From assembly GCA_016795105.1 (NCBI GenBank), contig JAEUIH010000042.1, positions 1 through 63,130 of the forward strand: a stretch of 63,130 nucleotides of DNA, in the 5' to 3' direction. Positions 45,052 to 54,037 of the stretch are shown in pieces (the first letter of the stretch is position 1; every line of letters begins with the position of its first letter). This stretch comes from Planctomyces sp. GTDB lineage: Bacteria; Planctomycetota; Planctomycetia; Planctomycetales; Planctomycetaceae. The position numbers and the translations under genes were made by a program. The notes beneath the pieces were generated by a model. It was not told the DNA's origin. It was given only the letters and a program-made list of their open reading frames with translations, and made no database searches.

Positions 45052-47562
45052 TTAGTGCTGGAACAGGAACTCTTTGCTGTTGATGATGGCCCAGCCGATG
45101 TCCTCGAGAGCTCGGGTGCGGTCTTCGTTGGCAGCAACGTGTTTGAGGGATGTTTCCAGTTCAGCCGGAAGCGGCTTGCGGCTCAGGGCCGTCAGGTACA
45201 GTTGTTCGACGATTTCTGCATCTGATTTTCCACCAGCAATCATCTGGTGAAGTCGTCCGGCGTCAGAACGGAGCTTGTTGTGAACCGTTGGTCCGTTGAT
45301 CAGCTGCAGAGCCTGGCTGAGGTTGCTGTCCGTGGAACGTTCGCATTCGCAGGGAAGTTCGCGCTGAGGCTGCCCGAACACCTGAAGAAACTTATGATCC
45401 TCGGGAGGATCAACGAGGCTGACGGCCAGAGTTCCTGCGGGCATTCCCTTGAAGTCTTCCTGCTGACCGGTGACTGCACAAATCGCATCCAGCAGCTGTT
45501 CTGCGTTGAGCATTCTGGTTGTGGCATGAGAGAAGTACATATCATCGTCAGCGTTGAATTCATTCCGCTGAGAACTGAGCTGATACGTTCTGCTGTTCAT
45601 AATAGTGCGAATCAGGTGTTTGCCGGAGAAGCCACTCCGGACAAGTTCATCCGCGAGGAAGTTGAGCAGTTCCGGATTTGACGGAGGGTTTGAATCTCGG
45701 AAGTCGTCCACGGGATCAACGATCCCTTTACCCACAACATGACCCCAGATGCGGTTTGCCACGGAGCGAGCAAAGAACGGATTGCTGGGGCCGGTCAGCC
45801 ATTCAGCGAAGACTCGGCGTCGATCCTGATCGGCCGGAACATCAACATCGCCCTGAAGGAGCAGGCGGACCTTCATGGTCTGGCCCGTTCGAGGCTGAGT
45901 CACGTCGCCGCCCTGACTGACATAGATGAACTCATCATCCGGCAGACCGGTTTCTTTTCGGCCAACACGTTTGAAAGCCGCAGCGATTCCGTAATAGTCG
46001 TTTTGGGTCCACTTTTCGAATGGGTGGTTGTGGCACTTGGCGCACTGAATTCGAATACCAAGGAACAGCTGAGCAGTTGTTTCAGTGGCATCAATTTCAT
46101 CACGGCTGGCTTTCCAGTAGAGAGCCGCCGGATTCTGCTGCGTGCTGCCGGTTGCGGTCAGGAGGTCTCGGGCAAACTGATCCAGAGGCTTGTCGTCTCG
46201 CACGACTTCATACAGCCAGCGGCGAAACTTGTGAACTCCGGTGGGAGACAGTTTTCGACTGTTACTTCGAAGCAAATCACCCCACTTCATCGACCAGAAG
46301 GTCGCGTATTCATCAGTTTCAAGCAGACGATCAATCAGCTTTGCTCGCTTGTCCGGAGCTGAGTCTGCCAGCCATGCCTGAGTTTCTTCGTTCGAAGGAA
46401 GACGGCCCGTCAGGTCGAGGGTTGCACGACGCAGGAAGTCTGTATCTGTACTGAGTTCTGAAGGAAGAATCTGCAGCTGTTCAAGTTTGCGGAACACAAG
46501 CTGGTCGACCTGATTGTTTTCTGCGGGTGTTGGCCACTGGAACCCTTTGCGTTCCGTGAGGAACGTGATCTGAGTGGTTGACATGCGATCGAGGTAGCGA
46601 GCAAGGATTGTTGCTTCGCCACGCCCTTCACGGCGGACAACGGCTTCCGGAGAAACAGCCGCAACACCTTCATCGGAAGAATCGAAGGCCGTAAGAGCAG
46701 TCACATCGCGAACGGTTCCGTCGGAATAGTATCCGTTAACGACGAGTTGCTGTGTATTGGCGCCATCTCGGAGGACTCGCGGAGTTGGCAGTACTTCAAT
46801 TCGCTCAAGAGTAGCAGTTCCTTCCGGTTCAGTCTTCATGCCTTCAGCGATCCAGTCGCGGAGTACCTGATGGCTTGGACCGTTTGTGTCCAGGCGACGG
46901 CCGCCCCCGTGAGCCACCTGCATGAGTGGCTTTCGCAGTAAGAGACTTTCGTCCGGAGCAAGCACATTTGATCGGCGGTTGAAGTATTCGCCTCGGAGTG
47001 TAACCAGGTCGAGTGCCGGGTCGTATCCTCGAAGCGAGAGTCTGAATCCGCCTTTTCCTGAAGGTGAACCGTGGCATGCGCCCATGTTGCATCCGGATTT
47101 CGTCAGTGCGGCAAGGACTGACGTGTGAAACGGAACCGGTGATGGTTCATCAAACCGCACGACTTTGACACGTACAGTCGTGTCGAGTCCATCGCGGGTT
47201 GCATGGATGATCGTTTCGCCGTTTCCTTTTGGAACGACGACACCGTTTTGAACATCGGCAACAGCGGGATTTTCGGAGCGGTATTCACAGTCGGTCGTGA
47301 CGTCGCGAATCGTTGCCAGCTCGCCGTTCGCAGTGAGAACAAGCTGTTGTGCGGCTCGAGGACCGATCAATGTGCATTCAGCCGGCAGGACACTCAGGGT
47401 TGCTGCCTTGAAAGGTGCGACTGGAGCTTCGGCCGAACTCTCCTGAGCATTCGCATCTTCCTGAGCAGATGCATGTGAAAGAGTCAGCAGTTGGGCATGA
47501 TTGAATGCCAGAACTGTGAGAGCAGTGCGGGCGATCCAGTGCAGACGAAAACCAGAATTCAT
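45052..47562 (-). CDS. Secreted DUF1549/DUF1553 protein with bacterial Ig-like domain
   Basis: This is a planctomycete-specific exported protein of 836 residues whose biochemical role is unsettled. After a signal peptide (LTVLAFNHAQLLTLSHASAQ) comes a BIG2-type Ig-like domain (ECTLIGPRAAQQLVLTANGE). Then comes the conserved SGCNMGACHGSPSGKGGF with an unusual Cx4CH spacing. A second Ig-like piece follows, then DUF1549 (LRRATLDLTGRLPSNEE, and IQCAKCHNHPFEKWTQNDYY with a CxxCH heme motif), then DUF1553 (NRIWGHVVGKGIVDPVDDFR, LADELVRSGFSGKHLIRTI). Proteins of this type often pair with DUF1501 or PPC partners; the next gene upstream, 16 bp away, is a PPC protein. AAGGAG 5 nt before the ATG makes the start secure. 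Confidence 0.92.
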   Translation of the reverse strand: MNSGFRLHWIARTALTVLAFNHAQLLTLSHASAQEDANAQESSAEAPVAPFKAATLSVLPAECTLIGPRAAQQLVLTANGELATIRDVTTDCEYRSENPAVADVQNGVVVPKGNGETIIHATRDGLDTTVRVKVVRFDEPSPVPFHTSVLAALTKSGCNMGACHGSPSGKGGFRLSLRGYDPALDLVTLRGEYFNRRSNVLAPDESLLLRKPLMQVAHGGGRRLDTNGPSHQVLRDWIAEGMKTEPEGTATLERIEVLPTPRVLRDGANTQQLVVNGYYSDGTVRDVTALTAFDSSDEGVAAVSPEAVVRREGRGEATILARYLDRMSTTQITFLTERKGFQWPTPAENNQVDQLVFRKLEQLQILPSELSTDTDFLRRATLDLTGRLPSNEETQAWLADSAPDKRAKLIDRLLETDEYATFWSMKWGDLLRSNSRKLSPTGVHKFRRWLYEVVRDDKPLDQFARDLLTATGSTQQNPAALYWKASRDEIDATETTAQLFLGIRIQCAKCHNHPFEKWTQNDYYGIAAAFKRVGRKETGLPDDEFIYVSQGGDVTQPRTGQTMKVRLLLQGDVDVPADQDRRRVFAEWLTGPSNPFFARSVANRIWGHVVGKGIVDPVDDFRDSNPPSNPELLNFLADELVRSGFSGKHLIRTIMNSRTYQLSSQRNEFNADDDMYFSHATTRMLNAEQLLDAICAVTGQQEDFKGMPAGTLAVSLVDPPEDHKFLQVFGQPQRELPCECERSTDSNLSQALQLINGPTVHNKLRSDAGRLHQMIAGGKSDAEIVEQLYLTALSRKPLPAELETSLKHVAANEDRTRALEDIGWAIINSKEFLFQH

Positions 47563-47578
47563 ATCAACTCCTTCGACC

Positions 47579-49486
47579 TTACGGCTTCACGACATCGACC
47601 ACAATGGGCGGAACCGGTTGAGTAGATTCTACGTTATCTTTCTTAGCCGTTCCCTGAACAAAAACGGTGAACTTGCCGGGACTCGCGTCAGCGGCGGCCG
47701 TGATTGTGAGAACAACTTCGTTTCCTTCGAGTTTGACTGCCGGAATCGTGATTCCCGGTGGCAGTTGATCAGCCGGCACCGACAGTCCAAGATCAATGGG
47801 CATGGCCCAGTCGGCATGACGAGTGGCGGTAATCTTTACAGTTGCAGATGCCCCAGGCGCCACCGTGACCGCTGACGATTCTGGTTTGAACGAGAACTGA
47901 GCTGCCGGTCGAACCGCGACGAAGACATCTGAACGAGCTCGAAAGCTGCGGAACAGGTCACCATCTTTTTTCCTCGGCGGAGGAGGCACCATTCGCAAAA
48001 CAGCCGGGATTCGTTCAGGGCGACCTGGAACAGTAACCTGAAACTGCAGTGGGCCAAATTCTGATTGAGCAGGGTCCGCAGGGGTCTCAGGTGCAGTGAT
48101 GACAACAGGAACGGTCGATTGTTTTGCCCCGAGGACTACAGGTTGCATCGTCAGGCCCTGGGGAAGTTGAATCGCTTCAACCTGAAGAGGACCGTCGTAG
48201 TGGACGCGGCGTACTGTGAGAACGAGGGAAGCGCTGCCACCGCGAGGAACTTGCAGGCGATCCGCAGAAGCCGTAATTTCAACAGCGCCATTGTTCCGGA
48301 TCAGTTCAAGGTCGTAGGTCCATTCGGAGCCACCGCGAGACGCAAGTTCCCGAACTTCCAGCCAGTATTCGCCGGCCGCCGGGAGCGAAGTGATCAGTTG
48401 TGCGTCGAGTGGACCAGTATCATCTGTTTCGACGATCTTGTTTCCATCCGGCCCCCAAAGATTCAGGATCACATCAGCGGCACTGCCAGCGTCGCGAGTG
48501 TGGGCAAACGCAGCAAAGGGAGCGGCCGCATCGGCTGTGATTCGATACCAGTCGGTATCCCCCGGCTGTTCAAAGCGACCTCGAACCGCAGTTGTACCGC
48601 TGGCAACGATGGTTGCGGTTTCGCGATTGTTGTTTGGTTCTGTGTCTGCCACAGACTCTGTCATTGGCAGCGAGGCTGTTGAGTCGATGGCGGGATTGTG
48701 GAGAACAGATGGGACTTCAAACGACCCAACTCGAAGATGAAAGTGATGCCGCGGACTACCGGTATAGCGAACGTCTCGCAATTCCAGCAGATATGCTCCA
48801 TCGGAAGGTGCTTTGAAGCTGAAATGACAATCCCCCTCAAGACCTGGGATATCGTCTGCAAAGGCAATTTCTCGCCCGTTCGGGCCGGTCACTCGAAGTA
48901 CAGGATCCAGATCGGAGCTCAGTCTTCGTGCAAAGACTTCGACTCCGAGCGTCTGTCCGGCAGACAGGGAGACCTGGAAAAATCGAGGTTTAACAGCATT
49001 GAGAGCCCCGGAAACGCTTGAGCCGGGAGCCAGCACAAGCGGAGTGGATTTTGATTCAGATTCCGCCGGCAGAGGGATGAAGGGCAGGTCATCGACAACG
49101 AGCATGAGACCTTCGGAGCAACCACCTGGAGCAATAACTCGCGCAGGATAAAGACCAGGCTTCACATCGGTGGCGAGTGTTCCGGTAAATGCAAGTCCGG
49201 AGTCCGCGTTGGGATCCTGACCGTCTTTCAGGACGAACATTCCGGCAGGGGACCAGAGCCGCGTGGCGCCCTTGAGCAGACTTCCATGAACCGTCAGCGT
49301 CACTTCTTTCCCGGGTTGAAGCCCGGAAGAATCGATACGCTGCACGACAGGCTCCTGCGCAAATACCACCTGACCGGCTGGCATCTGACCGAACGGAGTC
49401 GGAATGACGGAAAACAGGCCTGCACCGGAACAGACAGCTGCTGCGGTGAACCCGAAACGACGAAGATGATGAAAGAATGCAGCCAT
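47579..49486 (-). CDS. Secreted pre-peptidase C-terminal (PPC) domain protein
   Basis: This 635-residue exported protein has a signal peptide (AAVCSGAGLFSVIPTPFGQ) and then a bacterial Ig/IPT-like region (SGLQPGKEVTLTVHGSLLKG). Two PPC beta domains follow, with the motifs FQVSLSAGQTLGVEVFARRL and EPNNNRETATIV, DWYRITADAAAPFAAFAHTR. The C-terminus has further Ig-like beta domains (VTVAPGASATVKITATRHAD). It is the usual companion of DUF1549/DUF1553 proteins. The ATG at 49486 is preferred over a TTG at 49510 in the same frame. It is divergent from the cytochrome gene at 49737, with 250 bp between. Confidence 0.88.
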   Translation of the reverse strand: MAAFFHHLRRFGFTAAAVCSGAGLFSVIPTPFGQMPAGQVVFAQEPVVQRIDSSGLQPGKEVTLTVHGSLLKGATRLWSPAGMFVLKDGQDPNADSGLAFTGTLATDVKPGLYPARVIAPGGCSEGLMLVVDDLPFIPLPAESESKSTPLVLAPGSSVSGALNAVKPRFFQVSLSAGQTLGVEVFARRLSSDLDPVLRVTGPNGREIAFADDIPGLEGDCHFSFKAPSDGAYLLELRDVRYTGSPRHHFHLRVGSFEVPSVLHNPAIDSTASLPMTESVADTEPNNNRETATIVASGTTAVRGRFEQPGDTDWYRITADAAAPFAAFAHTRDAGSAADVILNLWGPDGNKIVETDDTGPLDAQLITSLPAAGEYWLEVRELASRGGSEWTYDLELIRNNGAVEITASADRLQVPRGGSASLVLTVRRVHYDGPLQVEAIQLPQGLTMQPVVLGAKQSTVPVVITAPETPADPAQSEFGPLQFQVTVPGRPERIPAVLRMVPPPPRKKDGDLFRSFRARSDVFVAVRPAAQFSFKPESSAVTVAPGASATVKITATRHADWAMPIDLGLSVPADQLPPGITIPAVKLEGNEVVLTITAAADASPGKFTVFVQGTAKKDNVESTQPVPPIVVDVVKP

Positions 49487-49736
49487 AAGGCAGGGTTTTT
49501 CGAAGAACAAATGGCTGGGAGGGCGCGTTGGTGAGAACTTCAGTCTAGGCAGGAAGATATGGTCTCGTCAAAGCCTAAGACGATTTTGGCGAACTTTGTC
49601 GATTCTGCCGGCGTTATTTTTCCGGAAGCCAACCGGACTCGGTTTCCACTAAATCGTTGGACACCGTCAAAAAGTGGCGGAAGAATATGGTACTGATCGG
49701 GAATCTACACCTGCGGAAATGCGGAGTTTTTGGGCC

Positions 49737-51560
49737 ATGCGCACTCTAATGATCTCGTTTTTGATGCTCGGTCTGGTTCTCAGTGGCTCATCCCGTGCGT
49801 CCGCTGCCCTGCCTCCGGAGGTAAAAAAAGAACTGACTGAGCTGGGTCGGGAGTTGAAGGATGTTGGCCCGCTGATCCGCAAGAAGCAAGTTGATGAGGC
49901 AAAAGCCATCATCCAGAAGGTGGACGATCGACTTAAAGAACTGAAAGAACTGACGCAGCCGGAAGACGAAAACGACCGCGCTTTGACCACGTTAAAGACT
50001 CAGCTTGAAAAAGCACGGTTTGGAATCCCGGTCAGCTTTGAACGGGAAGTCGCACCAATTCTGAAAGAGAACTGTCTGCGTTGTCACGGAGAAGGTCAGG
50101 GAAGTGCGGGCTTGAGGATGCACACATTTCAGGCGATTGCTCAGGGTGGCCGTAGTGGTCCACTGGCCGTTGCCAGACAGCCGCAGCATAGCCTGATTCT
50201 GGCGAGGATGCTTGCAGAACAGGACACAGCACGCATGCCCCAGGGAGCTGCCCGACTTCCGGATGAGAAGATCAGCGTGGTTGCTCGCTGGATCGACCAG
50301 GGAGCAAAATTCGATGGCGAAAATCATGAGGCTCCCATTGGAGATTCCACGATCGTCAAGAAGCCGCCTGTAAGAGTCGTCCGAGCAGATGGTACAGAGA
50401 CTGTTTCATTTAAAAACGATATCGCACCGTGGATGGTGAATGTGTGCCTTGGCTGTCACTCCGACAGAAATGCTCGCGGCGGGTATTCGCTGGAGACCTT
50501 TGAAAAGCTGCTGGAAGGCGGCGAAACCGGGAATACTGTCGTCGCAGGAGACCCGGACAAGAGTTATATCGTTGACCTTGTCCTGCGACAGAAGCCCATG
50601 AAGATGCCGGCAGGCCAGGCACAGTTGAAACAGTCTCAGGCGAGAGCTTTGGAGACATGGATTCGAGAGGGAGCCAAATTTGACGGCGTCGATGCGAAAG
50701 CCCCGCTACGAAGTCTTGTTCCGACACCAGAAGAACTCGAAGCATTGAAGCTGGCTTCGATGACGGATTCCGAATTTGAGGATCGACGTGAGCAGCAGGC
50801 CATTGAGACCTGGAAACGTGTGTCGCCTCGTGAACAGGCTCAACTGGTCGAGTCCGCAAATCTGTTTGTCTATGGCAGTGCCACTGAAGATCGACTGAAG
50901 CAGATCAGTCAATGGGGTGAATCCAAGGTTGAAATGTTGGTTGAAAAATATAAGCTCCCGGCGGCAGAAAAGGCCTGGCGAGGAAAGCTGATTGTGTTTG
51001 TCGCAAAGGATCGGTTCGACTACGAAGAGTTCAACAATGTATTGCTGGACCGCCGGACTCCAAAAGAAATATCGGGCCATATAGAGTTAACTAAGGGGCT
51101 AAGTACGGCATACGTCGTGATGCATGATGTCGGCGACGAGGGGTCGGAAGACGTGATGACCTCGCAGCAACTCGTAAATTCGCTTTTGGCACAGGCATTT
51201 CTCAGCCGGGATGGGGCAGTTCTCCCGGAGTGGCTTCGGCAGGGCTTTGGATTGACGGAGGCTGGCATCCTGGGAACCTCCGAGTTCATGAAAGCGGTCC
51301 CCGGCCGAGCTGCTACAGCCGTTTCAACCGTTACAGACGCCTCGAAGGTTTTCGAGGATGGTACGTTTGCGCCTGATGAAGTTGGACCTGTCGGATATCT
51401 GCTGGTTCGATACATGCTTGGCAATGGGGGTGCTGCGAAGTTTCAGCAGTTTGTAACGGAGCTTCGAAGTAATCCAAATGTTGCTCAGGCCATACAGAAA
51501 GTTTATGGGGTAAATTCCGCCAACCTCGGTCAGGGCTTCCTTCGAAGTGGAGGAAAGTAA
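49737..51560 (+). CDS. Exported diheme planctomycete cytochrome with degenerate peptidase-MA-like domain
   Basis: The 607-residue protein begins with a signal peptide (RTLMISFLMLGLVLSGSSRA) and a short coiled coil (residues about 25-80). Two PSCyt1 (planctomycete cytochrome c) domains follow with CLRCH (113-117) and CLGCH (237-241), both with RMPQG/KMPAG Met-containing ligand loops. The last 230 residues resemble gluzincin peptidases of the MA/DUF1570 type: VFVAKDRFDYEEF, LPEWLRQGFGLTEAG and a late GPVGYLLVRYML. The zinc motif HExxH is not present where expected (VNSLLAQAF), so catalysis is unlikely. ATG 49737 has GGAG 10 nt upstream, and 49719 is also possible. Confidence 0.83.
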   Translation: MRTLMISFLMLGLVLSGSSRASAALPPEVKKELTELGRELKDVGPLIRKKQVDEAKAIIQKVDDRLKELKELTQPEDENDRALTTLKTQLEKARFGIPVSFEREVAPILKENCLRCHGEGQGSAGLRMHTFQAIAQGGRSGPLAVARQPQHSLILARMLAEQDTARMPQGAARLPDEKISVVARWIDQGAKFDGENHEAPIGDSTIVKKPPVRVVRADGTETVSFKNDIAPWMVNVCLGCHSDRNARGGYSLETFEKLLEGGETGNTVVAGDPDKSYIVDLVLRQKPMKMPAGQAQLKQSQARALETWIREGAKFDGVDAKAPLRSLVPTPEELEALKLASMTDSEFEDRREQQAIETWKRVSPREQAQLVESANLFVYGSATEDRLKQISQWGESKVEMLVEKYKLPAAEKAWRGKLIVFVAKDRFDYEEFNNVLLDRRTPKEISGHIELTKGLSTAYVVMHDVGDEGSEDVMTSQQLVNSLLAQAFLSRDGAVLPEWLRQGFGLTEAGILGTSEFMKAVPGRAATAVSTVTDASKVFEDGTFAPDEVGPVGYLLVRYMLGNGGAAKFQQFVTELRSNPNVAQAIQKVYGVNSANLGQGFLRSGGK

Positions 51561-51614
51561 CGGGGTTGGCACGGATGCCCCAAAGTCAAGCGTCGTTGAA
51601 CTGCAGGTGCAATC

Positions 51615-53591
51615 GTGGACGAAGTCGAAGATTTTGAAGCCGAAGGCTGGGTTCGGAGTGCAAAGTTGCCTGGTCAGAAGGAATTCTTTTGGGGTGGAGA
51701 AGAGGATCCTGAAGATCTCCCGGCTCCAGTTCGTTCTTCATCGACAAAGTCGCAGCAGAAGGACAGCGAAGATTCGAGTCGCAGCGACGGCGACAATCTC
51801 AATCGCGACGCAGGCGATTTAGGGCTGGCAGTTGGCGCAGATGATTCTGCTGACGATACAGCGCCGGAAAATCTGCCGGAGGCCAACCGTGCGCCGGAAG
51901 TCAGCACCTCAGACAAACCTCTCAAGGACGAACCTCGGGAAGGCAAGGGGAAAAAGAAGAAGCACGGAAAGAAGGAAAAGAAGGCGGATCGCGCTGAGAA
52001 GGCGGAAAAGAGCGAGAAGAAAAACAAGCACCGGGAACCAACCAGTCTCGAATTGACTGAAGAAGTCCCGAACGCTGCTTCAAAGAAAGTTGCGAAGAAG
52101 GCTGCAAAGAAGGCATCACGGAGTGACCGCAAGTCTCGGAAAAACGTCGACTTGAGTCGGCTCGACGAGACGCTTGTTGCGGAGGAAGTTCCTGAGGCAT
52201 CTGCCGTTGAAGGCTCGTTAGATGTGGAGTCTTCAGATCTGGCAGTAGCAGCAGATCAACCAGTTGAGCCGAATGATTTGATCGCCCCGGTTGACGCGGG
52301 GGCAGCCGATGAGATGGTTGCTGCGATCGAGGTGCCCACAACAACAGCAGGTAGCGAACTCGAGGTTTCGAGCGTGATCGTAGATGAGGCGGGTGCCGCT
52401 GTTCCTGCGGAGGCGGCACAGGATGAGGCTCGGGAGCCTGGGTCAAAGAAGGGTCGCGCGACACGGAAGAGTAGTGCGGCGAAGAATGATGGGCGGGGCG
52501 GGGTGAAGAGTGGCGAGGTGAAGAGTGGTGGCGAGGTGAGGGGTGGGGCGGACGGCACTCGGAGAGTGCCTGCTACTTTAATCTCTAATCCTGATCGGGA
52601 TTATTCGGAGACGATGGAGTATCTCAATCTGAAGTGGGGTGCGAAGCTTCCGAAGGTTGGGTTTGGATTCTGGAAAGTCGAGAAGGAGCGAACGGCTGAG
52701 GTTTGCCGACAGGCGATCGAAGTTGGCTATCGACATCTCGACTGCGCCTGCGACTATGGAAATGAAGCTGAGGTTGGTCAGGGAATTCGAGCTGCGATCA
52801 AAGACAGGTTGATTGAACGGGAAGATCTCTGGATCACCTCAAAGCTGTGGAATACCTATCATGCTGCCGAACATGTCCGCCCGGCGCTGGAACGATCATT
52901 GAGTGATCTTGGGCTCGACTATATCGATCTGTATCTGATTCACTTTCCATTGGCCACAAAGTATGTGGCATTTGAAAAACGATATCCTCCAGGCTGGTTT
53001 ACGGATCCGAATGCTGCACGGCCTCTTGTTGAAGAAGTGAAGGTTTCGATTCGTGAGACGTGGCAGGCGATGGAAGAGCTGGCCAAGATTGGGCTGATCA
53101 AGCAGATCGGGATTTGTAACTTCGGCACAAGCCTCCTGCGTGACCTTTTGTCGTGGTGTCACATCCGCCCAACCGTTCTGCAGGTCGAGACGCATCCATA
53201 CCTGACTCAGCAGAAGCTGCTGCGCTATTGTCAGCAGGAACGAATTGCTTACACCTCGTTTTCCCCGCTGGGAGCACAGAGCTACTATAGTCTGGGGATG
53301 GCAGCCCCCTCAGAAGCAGTGCTGCAGAATCCAGTCGTCACTGAGATTTCGAATGCTGTTGGCAAGACAGCGGCTCAGGTTGTGCTTCGCTGGGGAGTTC
53401 AGCGAGGGACATCGGTGATTCCGAAGACGAGTAACCGAGAGCGGATGAAAGAAAACATCAACATCTTTGACTTTGAGCTCACATCCGATCAAATGCTGGC
53501 AATTGATGCTCTGGATCAGGGGCGTCGCTTCAATGATCCGGGGCATTTCGGGGAAGCTGCGTTTAATACGTTCCTGCCAATCTATGAGTAG
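51615..53591 (+). CDS. Aldo/keto reductase with long charged N-terminal extension
   Basis: Residues 334-658 are a complete aldo/keto reductase. The catalytic tetrad is Asp 376 and Tyr 381 (LDCACDYGNEAEVG), Lys 410 (ITSKLWN) and His 443 (LIHFPL). The NADPH-binding IPKTSNRERMKENI is near the end. The group is the xylose-reductase-like AKRs. The first 310 residues are low-complexity: an acidic stretch, then a Lys/Glu/Ala-rich run (GKKEKKADRAEKAEKSEKKN) and Ala/Val/Asp repeats. Between the two parts (residues about 311-322) a copy of the R4 palindrome is translated. The frame starts at GTG 51615. The reductase could instead start at the ATG 52614, which has GGAG just before it, making the extension a separate or decayed gene. 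Confidence 0.8.
   Translation: MDEVEDFEAEGWVRSAKLPGQKEFFWGGEEDPEDLPAPVRSSSTKSQQKDSEDSSRSDGDNLNRDAGDLGLAVGADDSADDTAPENLPEANRAPEVSTSDKPLKDEPREGKGKKKKHGKKEKKADRAEKAEKSEKKNKHREPTSLELTEEVPNAASKKVAKKAAKKASRSDRKSRKNVDLSRLDETLVAEEVPEASAVEGSLDVESSDLAVAADQPVEPNDLIAPVDAGAADEMVAAIEVPTTTAGSELEVSSVIVDEAGAAVPAEAAQDEAREPGSKKGRATRKSSAAKNDGRGGVKSGEVKSGGEVRGGADGTRRVPATLISNPDRDYSETMEYLNLKWGAKLPKVGFGFWKVEKERTAEVCRQAIEVGYRHLDCACDYGNEAEVGQGIRAAIKDRLIEREDLWITSKLWNTYHAAEHVRPALERSLSDLGLDYIDLYLIHFPLATKYVAFEKRYPPGWFTDPNAARPLVEEVKVSIRETWQAMEELAKIGLIKQIGICNFGTSLLRDLLSWCHIRPTVLQVETHPYLTQQKLLRYCQQERIAYTSFSPLGAQSYYSLGMAAPSEAVLQNPVVTEISNAVGKTAAQVVLRWGVQRGTSVIPKTSNRERMKENINIFDFELTSDQMLAIDALDQGRRFNDPGHFGEAAFNTFLPIYE
52546..52580. 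repeat. R4 half element inside a coding region
   Basis: GCGGACGGCACTCGGAGAGT followed by GCCTGCTACTTTA is the right end of the R4 repeat (compare 34020-34060 and 34130-34169), including the palindrome GGCACTC-GGA-GAGTGCC. It is read in frame as A-D-G-T-R-R-V-P-A-T-L. Short GGCGAGGTGA repeats precede it. Confidence 0.88.
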
Positions 53592-53606
53592 TTGAGTGAA
53601 GATGAC

Positions 53607-53954
53607 ATGACGTCCGATCCATTCAATCCCTTTGCTCCTCCTCTGAACTCGGACGCTACAATTCCCGACCAATTGGCAGTTTCTCAGCAGTTAGCAGATA
53701 CTCTGACAACTGCTGACTGGATTCGAGTTTACGTTTACACATTCATCGTGTGGATTCTGTACTCGTTCTCGATGATCGTCGCCACAGTCATGGCTGTGTT
53801 GCAGGTTTTTCGGCCAGACGACAATCCAATTCTTTACTCCGCGTTGGCATGGATTGGTTCATTGTTGTGTGCGCTGATTGGCGGGCGAGTCGCCTGGACG
53901 GCGGCTCGAACGGAAGTTGATCGACTGCGGTCAATGCAATCGGCTCAGTCGTAG
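53607..53954 (+). CDS. Small two-helix membrane protein
   Basis: This 115-residue protein has a polar N-terminus (SDPFNPFAPPLNSD). Helix one is VYVYTFIVWILYSFSMIVAT and helix two ILYSALAWIGSLLCALIGG. The short C-terminal tail is basic-acidic (TAARTEVDRLRSM). I recognise no family; the N-terminal NPFAPP box is common in planctomycete membrane proteins. It starts 15 bp after the aldo/keto reductase stop, so co-transcription is likely. TTG at 53592 is another possible start. Confidence 0.7.
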   Translation: MTSDPFNPFAPPLNSDATIPDQLAVSQQLADTLTTADWIRVYVYTFIVWILYSFSMIVATVMAVLQVFRPDDNPILYSALAWIGSLLCALIGGRVAWTAARTEVDRLRSMQSAQS

Positions 53955-54037
53955 AAAGTCGTGGGGCGTGGAACCAGGAATCTCACGCCAGGCGTTCACG
54001 ACTGAGTGCCGGATCGCACGGAAGAAGAGGTGAATTG

